Of a stretch of 64,000 nucleotides of DNA, positions 1 through 8,608 are shown in pieces. The DNA is from Rhizorhapis suberifaciens (lineage in GTDB: Bacteria > Pseudomonadota > Alphaproteobacteria > Sphingomonadales > Sphingomonadaceae). The stretch is taken from positions 62,001-126,000 of the forward strand of contig NZ_JACHOV010000006.1 of the NCBI RefSeq assembly GCF_014200045.1, in the 5' to 3' direction. The notes under the pieces are model-generated. The model had not been told where the DNA came from, ran no database searches, and saw only the letters and a program-made list of their open reading frames with translations. Positions within the stretch are counted from its first letter, which is position 1. Each line of letters starts with the position of its first letter. The position numbers and the translations under genes were made by a program.

Positions 1-1
1 A

Positions 2-643
2 CGCGGGATTATCGAGACATCGCCAATCGGCGGGCTGAAAGCACCCACAAAGGAAGTTTCGCGCGACCGGGTTCTGGATGATGATGAAATCGTCCGCGTC
101 CTGAGAGCGTGCCGCAATGACGAATATCCGTTTCGCCAGTTCGTGCCGCTGCTACTCGCCACCGCGCAACGACGCGGCGAGCTTGCCAACATGCGGTGGA
201 GCGAAATCGATCTTGAAGCGCGGACGTGGGTCATTCCCGCCGAACGCTCGAAAAACGGTAAACCGCACGTCGTGCCGCTCGGCGACTATGCGCTCGAATT
301 GCTGTCCGAGGCGCCCCGGTTTCTCGATTGCGATTATGTGTTCACGACCACGCGCCGGTCCGCCGTGAGCGGCTTCAGCAAGGCTCTGCGGCGTATTCAC
401 GAACGATCCGAAACCGCCGATTGGCACATGCATGACCTGCGCCGAACCGCTGCATCCGGCATGGCCCGCGCGAAGGTGCCGCCCTATGTTGTCGAGAAGG
501 TGTTGAACCACATTTCCGGCACGATTTCGGGTGTCGCCGCCGTCTACAACCGATATGCATATGACGAGGAAAAGAAGGAGGCGCTCGACAAATGGGGGGA
601 TGTTCTTGAGCAGTTTTCTGGAAGAAGCTCAGGCCCTGTTTGA
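2..643 (+). CDS. Site-specific tyrosine integrase, C-terminal part (5' end outside the window)
   Basis: The reading frame is open from the window edge, so only the catalytic half of a tyrosine recombinase is visible. The visible part begins in the linker just before the catalytic domain (RVLDDDEI) and carries the usual catalytic set: Arg in QRRGEL, Lys in SKNGKP, His and Arg in HDLRRT, the second His in LNHISG, and the nucleophile Tyr in VYNRY. This layout matches P4/phage-type integrases that insert mobile elements at tRNA 3' ends. It points right, into the island, and is followed closely by an unknown gene. In-frame ATG codons further in cannot be true starts because the conserved domain begins upstream of them. 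The length of the missing N-terminal part is unknown. Confidence 0.9.
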   Translation, partial: RGIIETSPIGGLKAPTKEVSRDRVLDDDEIVRVLRACRNDEYPFRQFVPLLLATAQRRGELANMRWSEIDLEARTWVIPAERSKNGKPHVVPLGDYALELLSEAPRFLDCDYVFTTTRRSAVSGFSKALRRIHERSETADWHMHDLRRTAASGMARAKVPPYVVEKVLNHISGTISGVAAVYNRYAYDEEKKEALDKWGDVLEQFSGRSSGPV

Positions 644-653
644 TGAGGCCATA

Positions 654-1244
654 ATGGCCGAACTTACAGCAATGCTCAGCGTTTCAAACGGCGCGGCCGC
701 AAGCGCGTTTCAGGCTGACCTCATCGACTTGTGCGCACATTATCGTGCGATCATCACGACGCTGCCGTGCGATCTTCCAGATGCGCCATTCAATCTGTCT
801 CTGACAAAGCGCGCCGAGTGGCTCGAAACGAACGTCATCAAGCCCAGCGAGCGGCTGCTCACGGCCATCGACGATGAGAAACGGGCGATGTTTTCAACGT
901 GGCCCTATCCACTGACAGTGCCGGAGTTTCGGAACAACGCTACCCTTGGGAGCGAACTTGAAGCGCTGCGCGATTCCGCAATTCAGTTGCTCGATTCGCT
1001 CCGCGCACAGCAGTCTGACGATGCCGGTCACAGTCAGGAATTGAGGGCCGAGGTGTTCGCTTCGATTGCCAGAGCCTTGCGCAAGCACTCTGAAGTGCAG
1101 CCAAGCCGAGGTGTCTATGATCCCGAGCTACGCTATCGCGTCGGCAATTACGTCGATGCCATAAGATTGATTTTCAAGAAGATAACCGGAGCCTCGGACA
1201 ATCTGGACAGGCTTATTCGGGCAGAAATCGCGCTGCCCTCATAG
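654..1244 (+). CDS. Unknown protein downstream of the integrase
   Basis: A protein of about 196 residues that I do not recognise. It is mostly predicted helix, with no signal peptide, membrane segment or clear catalytic motif. The frame is open further upstream. ATG 654 is preferred because a GAGG-type ribosome site lies five bases before it and it starts ten bases after the integrase stop. ATG 600 is an alternative that would overlap the integrase by 44 bases, but the G-run in front of it is too close to act as a normal ribosome site. Its position suggests co-transcription with the integrase and a role in the element, but no function can be assigned. Confidence 0.6.
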   Translation: MAELTAMLSVSNGAAASAFQADLIDLCAHYRAIITTLPCDLPDAPFNLSLTKRAEWLETNVIKPSERLLTAIDDEKRAMFSTWPYPLTVPEFRNNATLGSELEALRDSAIQLLDSLRAQQSDDAGHSQELRAEVFASIARALRKHSEVQPSRGVYDPELRYRVGNYVDAIRLIFKKITGASDNLDRLIRAEIALPS

Positions 1245-1360
1245 CCCGCTTGCACATTGGGACGGAAACGCAGTTCCAAGGTGCCATTGCCTCTGTAGCA
1301 TCTCTTCGCCGTCTGAGAATATTTCATTGCCGTCAATCACGACAATGAAAGGCCAAGACG

Positions 1361-1573
1361 ATGACGGCGATGATGAATACCAAGATATTACTGACGCGCG
1401 ACGATCTGCCGCGCCTCGGCATTCGGATATCGAACTCCACCATGTTGCGGCTCGAGGCCGCAGGAAAGTTCCCTAAACGGCTGCGGATCGGCGACCATTC
1501 GGTCGCGTGGCTGGCTTCCGAAATTCACGCCCATATTGAAGCGCTCGCTCTCGCGCGGGGAGAGGCTGCATGA
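1361..1573 (+). CDS. AlpA-like small helix-turn-helix regulator
   Basis: A 70-residue protein with the layout of AlpA/MerR-type excisionase-like regulators: an N-terminal strand-helix (LLTRDDLPRLGI), a short turn, a recognition stretch (SNSTMLRLEAAGKFPKRLRIG) and the HSVAWLASEI segment that matches the W-x-x-x-E-I/V pattern of AlpA proteins. Such proteins regulate integrase expression or excision in P4-like elements. A GAAAGG ribosome site lies about nine bases before ATG 1361. Its stop overlaps the start of the following helicase gene as ATGA, so the two are translationally coupled. The family call rests on pattern recognition. Confidence 0.75.
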   Translation: MTAMMNTKILLTRDDLPRLGIRISNSTMLRLEAAGKFPKRLRIGDHSVAWLASEIHAHIEALALARGEAA

Positions 1574-2895
1574 CTGGGAACAAGGATGACGATGCTCGTC
1601 AAATCAAATCCGAAAGCGAGGCTGCGGACCTGTTTCGCGACGAATGCGGGCATCTCGTTCGTTATGTAACGGAGCGGGAAGCGTGGATCGTCAAGGTCGG
1701 AAAGCAGTGGGAGTTCGACACGTCGTTGCGGGTCGATGACATGATCAGAAACTTGCTGGGAAGTCGGAACGACATTGATCCGAAGTGGAAAGGGTCGCTG
1801 GCGGTCGTCCGCAATGTAAAGGGCTTTGCCATGCGCGATCCAGCGCTGCACCTGTCCGTGAGCGAGATCGATGCGGACCCGATGCTACTTGGGACCAAAA
1901 CAGGTGTCTATTCCTTCGAATTGCACCGCCCCATTTCGCCGCCGAAAAACGCTTACATCGTCAATCGAACATCGGTTGATCCCGACTTCGGCAGGGTTTG
2001 CAAACGGTGGGAAAAGTTCCTCAATCAGATTTGCCGGAACGACATGGAACTGGTGAAGTTCCTTCAAAGATGGGCAGGTTACAGCCTTTCGGGCAGCGTT
2101 GCCGAACATGCATTGCTCGTCATTTACGGTCCGGGGGGCAACGGCAAAGGCGTTCTGTTCAACACTCTTGCCAGCATCATGGGCACCTACCACCGCGAGG
2201 CAGCGCCGGAAGCCTTTGTTGAAGGAAAGGGGCGTGCCCATGAAACAGCGATGGCCTTCATCGCAGAGGCGAGGTTCGTGACATTAAGCGAGACAGACCA
2301 CGGCGGGGCATGGAACGAGGCAACGATGAAAAGGGCGGTCGCCGGCGATCCGGTCACCACTCGCCTGCTATACAAAAACCCATTCACTTATCGACCCAAT
2401 TACAAAATATGGATCGGCACCAATCACCTGCCCAAGATTAAATCGGTGGGACCGGCGATGCGTCGGCGCATCCATCTTGTGGAATTGGACTATGTACCAA
2501 GGACGCCCGATCCAGATCTGGAGGCCAAGCTCCGCGACGAGCACGAGGCGATTCTAGCGTGGATGATGAAAGGCACGAAAGAATGGCGCGAACAGGGCCT
2601 CAATCCACCGGCGTCCGTCATGCTCGCGACCGACGAGTATTTCGAGGAGCAGGATATCATGGGAACATGGCTGCGCGAACGGACCCGCCGTTCGAAGGGG
2701 GTAATAACGCCATCATCCGCGCTGTGCGAAAGCTACAATCGCTTTTTGCGGTCGCGGAATATGTTGGAGGTTGATGCAAGCTATTTTGGCAGGCAACTGA
2801 GAGCGCGGGGCTACGAGCGGCAATTGGCAAAGGCCCACAGGGATGCAGTGCGCTCGCGTTGCTTCATCGGCATAAAGTTGAAGGCGAACACTTGA
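1570..2895 (+). CDS. P4/D5-family phage or plasmid replicative helicase (primase C-terminal type)
   Basis: A 441-residue protein with a D5_N-like N-terminal region followed by a superfamily 3 ATPase. Walker A is GPGGNGKG at residues 187-194; further on lie the SETDHGGAWNEATMKRAVAGDPVTTR stretch typical of P4 primase C-terminal domains, shown here by SETD and AGDPVT, then IGTNHLP (sensor 1 region) and RRRIHLVELD. Full P4 alpha proteins are much longer and start with a primase domain, which is missing here, so this is a helicase-only version. It may start replication of the excised element. It is coupled to the AlpA-like gene by an ATGA overlap, and its stop codon lies inside the left arm of a perfect inverted repeat. 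Confidence 0.85.
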   Translation: MTGNKDDDARQIKSESEAADLFRDECGHLVRYVTEREAWIVKVGKQWEFDTSLRVDDMIRNLLGSRNDIDPKWKGSLAVVRNVKGFAMRDPALHLSVSEIDADPMLLGTKTGVYSFELHRPISPPKNAYIVNRTSVDPDFGRVCKRWEKFLNQICRNDMELVKFLQRWAGYSLSGSVAEHALLVIYGPGGNGKGVLFNTLASIMGTYHREAAPEAFVEGKGRAHETAMAFIAEARFVTLSETDHGGAWNEATMKRAVAGDPVTTRLLYKNPFTYRPNYKIWIGTNHLPKIKSVGPAMRRRIHLVELDYVPRTPDPDLEAKLRDEHEAILAWMMKGTKEWREQGLNPPASVMLATDEYFEEQDIMGTWLRERTRRSKGVITPSSALCESYNRFLRSRNMLEVDASYFGRQLRARGYERQLAKAHRDAVRSRCFIGIKLKANT

Positions 2896-2974
2896 ACAGC
2901 GTCAGCATATAATGGCGCACAGAGTGTGAACTGAAACCTATGCCAATTATATAATCGAACTGTTCAAGTGTTCG
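2885..2974. repeat. Perfect 15-bp inverted repeat with 60-bp AT-rich spacer
   Basis: CGAACACTTGAACAG at 2885-2899 is repeated in exact inverted form at 2960-2974. The left arm contains the helicase stop codon. The spacer is AT-rich at its right side (AATTATATAAT). Possible roles are a replication-origin or helicase-binding element of the mobile unit, or a regulator-binding site. The arms are far apart and no T-run follows, so a standard terminator is less likely. Confidence 0.7.
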
Positions 2975-2989
2975 GCCGACGACGATCGA

Positions 2990-3214
2990 TTACCCGTTTT
3001 CCAGCGTCGTGAGCGCCTTCTTCGCTTCCGCCAATGCCTTCGATCCTGCGGTCCATTGCCAAGGTTGGCGGGCGACATGCCCGTCCGCCAAGGCCGGAAA
3101 CTCCGCCTTCTTCGAAATTGCAAGACGGAGCAGCATTCGTGCCTCGCGAGGCTTCATTTTCAGTTCGGTGCACAGGTCGTGCAGGGTGATCGTCTTGGTC
3201 TTTTCCGTGGTCAT
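2990..3214 (-). CDS. Small unknown protein
   Basis: A 74-residue, lysine-rich protein starting MTTEKTKTITLHDLC. It has a helix-turn-helix-like stretch (LHDLCTELKMKPREARMLLRLAI) and a WQW motif near the end, which suggests a small DNA-binding or accessory protein of the element. ATG 3214 is chosen because an AAAGGA ribosome site lies about eight bases before it; the open frame extends further upstream into a neighbouring gene but has no comparable site. It follows the gene at 3231-3470 on the same strand with a short gap, so the two probably form a small operon. No precise function can be given. Confidence 0.65.
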   Translation of the reverse strand: MTTEKTKTITLHDLCTELKMKPREARMLLRLAISKKAEFPALADGHVARQPWQWTAGSKALAEAKKALTTLENG

Positions 3215-3230
3215 GATCTCGGTCCTTTGA

Positions 3231-3470
3231 TCAGATGATGTGGGGCGCTGTGGGCACGTCGTCGGCTTCATCCATGAGCGGAATGACGAAGGAACGGCCC
3301 GGGCCGTGAAAGACATAGGCGTCGTCGTCGCTGCCGATTTCAAAGGTGAAGCGGACGCCATCGATATCGAGATGGATGATCTCGTCGTCATAGGTCACCG
3401 CGACCGCGCTGCCGGGGAATAGCAGGCGGGCATGATGGACAAGGTGATCGTGATCTTGAGGTTGGTACAT
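3231..3470 (-). CDS. Small acidic unknown protein
   Basis: A 79-residue acidic protein starting MYQPQDHDHLVHHARLLFPG, mostly predicted beta strand (AVAVTYDDEIIHLDIDGVRFTFEIG). It has a strong AAAGGAG ribosome site about eight bases before its ATG. It lies upstream of the 74-residue gene on the same strand and diverges from the gene at 3586. I do not recognise the family. Codon usage with GC-rich third positions and the good ribosome site argue that it is real. Confidence 0.65.
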   Translation of the reverse strand: MYQPQDHDHLVHHARLLFPGSAVAVTYDDEIIHLDIDGVRFTFEIGSDDDAYVFHGPGRSFVIPLMDEADDVPTAPHII

Positions 3471-3585
3471 ATCGTCACTCCTTTCGTTGACGACAGACCA
3501 ATTAAGACAGGCGGATAGTTGCGGTCAGGAAAAATCCTAGTCGAATCAGAGTTTTCTCTAAATATTCGGTAGATAGGATGGCGTA

Positions 3586-3966
3586 ATGAGGAAAAAGTAT
3601 TCCCGAACCAACATCCCGATCCGTCACGTAATTATTGCGTGGCAGCCGACCTGCATTGAACGGCGTGAAGGATCGGCTGAGCCGGGGCGCGTGGCAGTGT
3701 TTCATAAAGGCGACTTGGGAGAGTTGCCATACTTAATGACGCATGGCGCGGGATGGTTCTACTGGAAGGACGAGACTGTGGACGAGCTTGTCCGCCGCCT
3801 TGTGCGGTTGAAGCGTGAAATCGCGCGCGACTATGGAATTCCCAAGTGGCGCACCGAAGGTATGTTCCGGCGCATCCGCGAGTATCGTCTTTATCGGGTC
3901 GAGCAGCGCCGATGCCGCGAAGAGCGCAAGGTCGCGAAACGGCTGATTTCGGTTAGGACCCGCTGA
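3586..3966 (+). CDS. Unknown basic protein
   Basis: A 126-residue protein with a C-terminal half very rich in Arg and Lys (RRLVRLKREIARDYGIPKWRTEGMFRRIREY and onward), which suggests nucleic-acid binding. The N-terminal half looks like a small beta domain with GWFYWKDE. It starts with MRKKYSRTN after an AGGA-type ribosome site. It diverges from the two small genes on the left and converges with the gene at 4127-4717. No family is recognised. The first 115 bases of the shared upstream region (3471-3585) are non-coding and AT-richer, and probably hold divergent promoters. Confidence 0.6.
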   Translation: MRKKYSRTNIPIRHVIIAWQPTCIERREGSAEPGRVAVFHKGDLGELPYLMTHGAGWFYWKDETVDELVRRLVRLKREIARDYGIPKWRTEGMFRRIREYRLYRVEQRRCREERKVAKRLISVRTR

Positions 3967-4126
3967 TAATGAATTAGGCCGTCCGCAGGGCGTGGATCGC
4001 AGTTTTGCGGGTCTTGGCGTCATGGTACGGCTGTGCCGGGTCACCTGTGGGCACCAGACCCGAATAAGTCTGCATGGGGTCACGCGATGCGGAACCTGCG
4101 GCCCCTGCCTCCCGAAGACAGTGTTC

Positions 4127-4717
4127 CTAGAGGATATCCTCGACCAAACCGCGAAGACGATCGAGATAGAGCGCCCGGGCGTTGGACGACGCTGCCTTTA
4201 GCTGCTGCACCTTTTGCCAACGATTGCGTCCACGTGGTCGCGGATAGCGCGCATCGCCTTTCACCTGCCTACACAGCGCGCGGACCTTGCGCCGGGCGCG
4301 AGATAGCTCGTTCTCGCTCTGCGCTGCGTAAGTCAGCCTGTGGGCCTTTCGCGAGGCGAACATGCCACCAACGAGATGGAGCAACTCGCATCGGGTGCCT
4401 TCGATAGGGCACAGGAAATAGCAGCGGATGCCACCATAGCGGCAAGGGACGCATTCTATAGCCACGCGCTGGTTGATGGTGCCGCCGCCGCCAGCTCTGA
4501 TAATGCGCATCGATGCATCGCCGGTATCGCTCAGGTTGATAAAAATTCGCACGCTGAGCGCCTCTGGAGCCTGATTTTGCCAGCGCAACGTGTCATACGT
4601 GCATTCGCCGGATCGAAGCAGGCCCGCGCGCCGCAAAATGCGCAGGTCGATGGCAGGAAACTGCTCGACGGCCCCGCTATGGACGCTACGCCGCCGCCCG
4701 GAATTGATGCCGCCCAT
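4127..4717 (-). CDS. Conserved unknown protein, MGGxxSGRRR type, with a degenerate zinc-ribbon-like segment
   Basis: A 196-residue protein starting MGGINSGRRR, a signature I associate with a common alphaproteobacterial unknown family. In that family, as I recall it, a middle segment has the form YFLCPxxGCGRR...FxCRxCHxLxYxSQ. Here the equivalent is YFLCPIEGTRCELL...MFASRKAHRLTYAAQSE, so several Cys of the presumed metal site are replaced. The C-terminal part is basic and helical. An AGAGAGG ribosome site lies before ATG 4717. It converges with the gene at 3586-3966; the 160 bases between (3967-4126) hold nothing I recognise. Function unknown. Confidence 0.7.
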   Translation of the reverse strand: MGGINSGRRRSVHSGAVEQFPAIDLRILRRAGLLRSGECTYDTLRWQNQAPEALSVRIFINLSDTGDASMRIIRAGGGGTINQRVAIECVPCRYGGIRCYFLCPIEGTRCELLHLVGGMFASRKAHRLTYAAQSENELSRARRKVRALCRQVKGDARYPRPRGRNRWQKVQQLKAASSNARALYLDRLRGLVEDIL

Positions 4718-4809
4718 GATGGCCTCTCTGTGTCGCTGATGCTGGCCATTATACGAAATAGTCTGGCGAAGATCAGGCCGAACCCCGCCTGTGCAGCCTG
4801 GCTATACAG

Positions 4810-5013
4810 CTAGTCCAGTAGCCGCCCCGGTGTAACGCCCAAGGCAGTAGCGAGCTTGTCCACCACGGTAATCGTTGGGTTCCGCGCGCCACGCTCAAGG
4901 TCGCTGATATAGGTGCGGTGCAAGCCCGCCTCGTCCGCGAACGCTTCCTGCGACCAACCCTTTTCCTGCCGCAGCAGGCGCAGGTTTCTCGCAAGACGTT
5001 CCCGAATATCCAT
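4810..5013 (-). CDS. XRE-family helix-turn-helix regulator
   Basis: A 67-residue Cro/CI-type DNA-binding protein: IRERLARNLRLLRQEKG, WSQEAFADEAG (helix 2), LHRTYISDLERG (recognition helix) and the ARNPTITVVDKLATALG tail of the HTH_3 domain. ATG 5013 (MDIRERL) is preferred; the frame is open upstream to 5091 but that part does not fit the domain. It diverges from the DUF5818-like gene and the restriction operon, so a controller (C protein-like) role over those genes is plausible. This regulatory role is an inference from position only. Confidence 0.85.
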   Translation of the reverse strand: MDIRERLARNLRLLRQEKGWSQEAFADEAGLHRTYISDLERGARNPTITVVDKLATALGVTPGRLLD

Positions 5014-5094
5014 CGCTGCGACATGGACCGTGATGTAGCCAATCAGTCTACAGACAATCGGTGACAATTCACTTTGCCAGACCGCCGCCACTTT

Positions 5095-5115
5095 CTTATC
5101 GATGTCACTTATCGA
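5095..5115. promoter_or_regulatory. Candidate operator: direct repeat CTTATCGA
   Basis: CTTATCGA occurs at 5095-5102 and again at 5108-5115, thirteen bases apart, in the 140-base gap between the divergent XRE gene and the DUF5818-like gene. It sits where a regulator controlling both directions would bind. A chance occurrence cannot be excluded. Confidence 0.3.
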
Positions 5116-5153
5116 CTACAGCGAGAGGTGGCTATGCATCGCCAAACAGACCA

Positions 5154-5414
5154 ATGCCGTTAGGCACGCTTCATACCGTGGAGGGTATCGTGCGCCGCGA
5201 GCCGCGCCGGTTCATCCTTGTGGTTCATGGCGGCGGGGAATGGGAGCTTGAGCCGGATCGCCATGTCGTGCGCCACGTTGACTGCGCGGTAGTGATCGAA
5301 GGTGTCCGAACAGGCTTCAACCGGCTGGAAGTAGTGCGAATCAAGCGCGAAGGCGAGGAATGGCGACCTGAACAAAGCTGGACGGCTTGGTTCGACCGCT
5401 GGCGAAGACGATAG
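5154..5414 (+). CDS. DUF5818-like small protein
   Basis: An 86-residue, mostly beta protein (MPLGTLHTVEGIVRREP, FILVVHGGGEWELE, VEGVRTGFNRLEV-like stretch). The pattern of a T-x-x-G-x-V opening, a GGGxWxL/E stretch and a VxGxRxGFxxL/V ending fits the sphingomonad family DUF5818, whose function is unknown and which recalls an OB-like fold. The frame is open from a GTG at 5061, but the family start matches ATG 5154. It lies between the XRE gene and the restriction operon, pointing at the latter. The next 167 bases (5415-5581) contain no gene and probably hold the operon promoter. Confidence 0.6.
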   Translation: MPLGTLHTVEGIVRREPRRFILVVHGGGEWELEPDRHVVRHVDCAVVIEGVRTGFNRLEVVRIKREGEEWRPEQSWTAWFDRWRRR

Positions 5415-5581
5415 GGCGACTTGGACGGCGTAACCTGCAATTTGCGGGATCCTGAGCGCGAACTGCATATATTTGAAATGCCCATACATCGGCATCAAAA
5501 TCACATTAGTTTGACTTCGGGCCTGTCGAGCCTTGCAACGCTAAGCTGCGGCCAATACTCCTTCTATCGGAGGGGGATACC

Positions 5582-8500
5582 GTGTCGCAAAGTTTCTTCG
5601 AACATCCGATTCTTAACTCGCCATATGAGCCTCCGACCCGGTATCACGCGCTGGACGAGGAGGGACAGCCGCTTGAAGCCCCGCCGATCAGCGGGCGGCG
5701 TCCGTGCGACTTCATCACTCCGGTTCCCAAGCCCAAGCGCAAGTCCGGTAAGGCGGCGCAAGCGTCTATGGTTTTCACCGACACCGAGGGGCTGTCGGAT
5801 GAGGATCAGGAATATAACCCCAAGCCAATCATCAACGAAATCCGCTCGCATGTCGAAACGTGGCGGGCGTTGCCGAGTGATCGCGATTGGGGGGTGTCAC
5901 CCGCTACCGCGCGGCTGCTGCATCATTGGCGGCGGACGGAGGTTGAAGGGCTGCGACCCTTCTTCTGTCAGGTCGAAGCGGTCGAGACGGTCATCTGGCT
6001 GACCGAAGTCGCTCGTAGCCAGAAACGCTATGCCCACCTGTGGGCGCATATCGAAGGCGCAAACCGGCAATCCAGCCCCGATCTACTGCGTATCGCGATG
6101 AAGATGGCGACGGGTGCGGGTAAGACCACCGTCATGGCGATGTTGATCGCTTGGCAGACCGTCAACGCGGTGCGTTCGCCGACCAGCAGCCTGTTCAGCC
6201 GGGGCTTCCTGATCGTTGCTCCCGGTATCACGATCAAGGACCGGCTGCGCGTGCTGCTCCCCGACGATCCGGACAACTACTACCGATTCCGCGATATCGT
6301 GCCATCGGACATGCTGCCCGAAATCGCCAAGGCAAAGATAGTCATCACCAATTACCACGCCTTCAAACGGCGCGAGACGATGGACGTCACCAAGGTCGGC
6401 AAGGCGCTTTTGCAAGGGCGCGGCGATGCGCCGATGACGACCGAGACCGAAGGCCAGATGTTGCAACGCGCTTGCGGTGACCTGATGGCGATCAAGAACG
6501 TCGTCGTCATCAACGATGAGGCGCATCACTGTTACGAAGAACGCCCATTGGGCAGCGTCGAGGATTTGGCCGACGCGGATAGCAAGGCAGAGGCGAAGGA
6601 GAACAAGGAAGCCGCGCGCCTCTGGATCAACGGCATCAAAGCGTTAAAGCGGAAGACCGGCGTTCGGGCGGTCTATGACCTGTCGGCAACGCCATTCTTT
6701 CTGTCCGGGTCCGGCTATGTCGAGGGCACGCTGTTTCCGTGGGTGGTCAGCGACTTCTCGCTGATGGACGCGATCGAATGCGGAATCGTGAAGCTTCCCC
6801 GCGTGCCGGTCGCCGACAATCTCCCGATCGCTGACATGCCGATCTATCGCAAGCTGTGGGACCACATCGGCAAGGAAATGCCCAAGAAGGGCGCGGCCAA
6901 GTCGGGCGACCTTGATCCGCTGAAACTGCCCACAGAATTGCTGACCGCTTTGGATGCGCTCTACAACCACTATGTCAAAGTCGATGAGGCTTGGCGGCGT
7001 GCGGGCATTCCGGTCCCGCCCGTGTTCATCGTAGTGTGCAACAATACCTCGACCTCCAAGCTGATCGCTGAGTGGATTTCCGGCTGGAACCGCCCGAACG
7101 CGGATGGGGAGATGGTGAACATCCATCGCGGCCATCTCGAACTGTTCCGCAATTATGACGAGCACGGCAACCGGCTGGCCAAAGCCCCCACGTTCCTGAT
7201 CGACAGCGCGCAGGTAGAGAGCGGCGAGACGATGGACGCGGATTTCCGCAAGATCGCCGCAGCCGAAATCGAACAGTTCCGCCGTGAGAAGCAGGAACGA
7301 ACGGGCAGAGCGGAAGACGCAGACGATATCGATCCCGCCGAATTGCTCCGTGAAGTGATGAACACCGTGGGGCGCGTGGGTCGGCTGGGCGAGTGCGTGC
7401 GCTGCGTCGTCTCGGTGTCGATGCTGACCGAGGGGTGGGACGCGAACACCGTGACGCACATCCTCGGCGTTCGGGCGTTCGGCACGCAGTTGCTCTGCGA
7501 ACAAGTCGTCGGGCGCGGCCTACGTCGCCAGTCCTACGAACTGAACGAGCACGGCCTGTTCGATGTCGAATATGCCGACGTGCTGGGCATCCCGTTCGAT
7601 TTTACGGCCAAGCCGGTTGTGGTGAAGCCGACCACGCCCAAGGTCGTCACGCGCGTTCAGGCGGTGAAGGAACGGGTTGCGGCCAAGCCTGAACTCGAAA
7701 TCGTGTTCCCGCGTGTCGAGGGCTATCGGGTCGATCTGCCCGAAGAACGTATTTCCGCGACGTTCAATGCCGACAGTCGCCTTGTCGTCGATCCTTCGAT
7801 GATCGGCCCGTCGCGCGTCACCATGCAGGGCATCGTCGGCGCGAGTGAGGAACTGACCGCGCAGGGCGTCGGCGATCAACGTCCTAGCGCCATTGCTTAT
7901 AGCCTTGCCGCACATCTGCTGAAACGCTTTGCAGGCGACGACGGGGATTTGCCGGTTCACCTGTTCGGGCAGGTGCGCCGGGTTGTGCGCGAATGGCTCG
8001 ACGAGGGCTATCTGGTGCTGAACGGGGTGCCGATGGGCGTTCTCGACTATCTTGAAATCAAGGATCAGGCGGCGGAACGCATCTTCCTCGCCTGCCAGCG
8101 TTTCGAGCATGGATCGAAGGCAATCAAGGCCATCCTCGACCCCTACAACCCCAAGGCGTCGTCCCGGTTCGTCAACTTCACGACGAGCAAGGACACCTAC
8201 AAGAGCGATCACCGCACCCATGTCAGCCATGTCGTCTGCGATTCTACATGGGAGGCGGAACTTGCCCGTGTGCTCGAAACGCATCCGCGCGTGGTCGCCT
8301 TCGTCAAAAATCAGGGGCTTGGCTTCGAAGTCCCCTATCGCGACGGATCGACGCCGCGCCGCTACCTCCCCGACATGATAGTGAAGATTGATGCCGGTCG
8401 GGACGAGCCGCTCAATCTGGTTCTGGAAACCAAGGGGTATCGCAAGGGGGATGCGCAGTTGAAGGCCGAGACGATGAAAACCCTGTGGGTCCCGGGCGTG

Positions 8501-8608
8501 AACAACCTCGGCACGTTCGGCCAGTGGCAGTTCGCTGAGTTTACGGATGTGTTCGAGATCGAGCAGTCATTTGCAACACTGGTGAAAGATGTGACCCGCG
8601 ATGTTTGA
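5582..8608 (+). CDS. Type III restriction-like helicase-endonuclease (Res subunit)
   Basis: A 1008-residue SF2 translocase-nuclease. Walker A is MATGAGKT (175-182), motif II is DEAH (312-315), motif III is SATPF (368-372) and motif VI is QVVGRGLRR (641-649). A C-terminal PD-(D/E)XK nuclease is indicated by LPDMIV (Asp931) and LETKGY (Glu949, Lys951). This is the architecture of type III restriction enzymes, which cut after ATP-driven movement or diffusion from their recognition sites. It starts with GTG behind a strong GGAGGGGG ribosome site. Classical type III loci have mod first and then res; here res leads and another gene separates it from mod. The next gene starts inside its last codons. 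Confidence 0.92.
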   Translation: MSQSFFEHPILNSPYEPPTRYHALDEEGQPLEAPPISGRRPCDFITPVPKPKRKSGKAAQASMVFTDTEGLSDEDQEYNPKPIINEIRSHVETWRALPSDRDWGVSPATARLLHHWRRTEVEGLRPFFCQVEAVETVIWLTEVARSQKRYAHLWAHIEGANRQSSPDLLRIAMKMATGAGKTTVMAMLIAWQTVNAVRSPTSSLFSRGFLIVAPGITIKDRLRVLLPDDPDNYYRFRDIVPSDMLPEIAKAKIVITNYHAFKRRETMDVTKVGKALLQGRGDAPMTTETEGQMLQRACGDLMAIKNVVVINDEAHHCYEERPLGSVEDLADADSKAEAKENKEAARLWINGIKALKRKTGVRAVYDLSATPFFLSGSGYVEGTLFPWVVSDFSLMDAIECGIVKLPRVPVADNLPIADMPIYRKLWDHIGKEMPKKGAAKSGDLDPLKLPTELLTALDALYNHYVKVDEAWRRAGIPVPPVFIVVCNNTSTSKLIAEWISGWNRPNADGEMVNIHRGHLELFRNYDEHGNRLAKAPTFLIDSAQVESGETMDADFRKIAAAEIEQFRREKQERTGRAEDADDIDPAELLREVMNTVGRVGRLGECVRCVVSVSMLTEGWDANTVTHILGVRAFGTQLLCEQVVGRGLRRQSYELNEHGLFDVEYADVLGIPFDFTAKPVVVKPTTPKVVTRVQAVKERVAAKPELEIVFPRVEGYRVDLPEERISATFNADSRLVVDPSMIGPSRVTMQGIVGASEELTAQGVGDQRPSAIAYSLAAHLLKRFAGDDGDLPVHLFGQVRRVVREWLDEGYLVLNGVPMGVLDYLEIKDQAAERIFLACQRFEHGSKAIKAILDPYNPKASSRFVNFTTSKDTYKSDHRTHVSHVVCDSTWEAELARVLETHPRVVAFVKNQGLGFEVPYRDGSTPRRYLPDMIVKIDAGRDEPLNLVLETKGYRKGDAQLKAETMKTLWVPGVNNLGTFGQWQFAEFTDVFEIEQSFATLVKDVTRDV

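Noticed and set aside
3502-3705. Minus-strand open frame of 67 codons beside the gene at 3586
   Set aside because: It overlaps the better-supported plus-strand gene, and it has no good ribosome site.
4340-4813. Plus-strand open frame of 157 codons opposite the MGGxxSGRRR gene
   Set aside because: The minus-strand gene has a family-like N terminus and a ribosome site, so this frame is its shadow.
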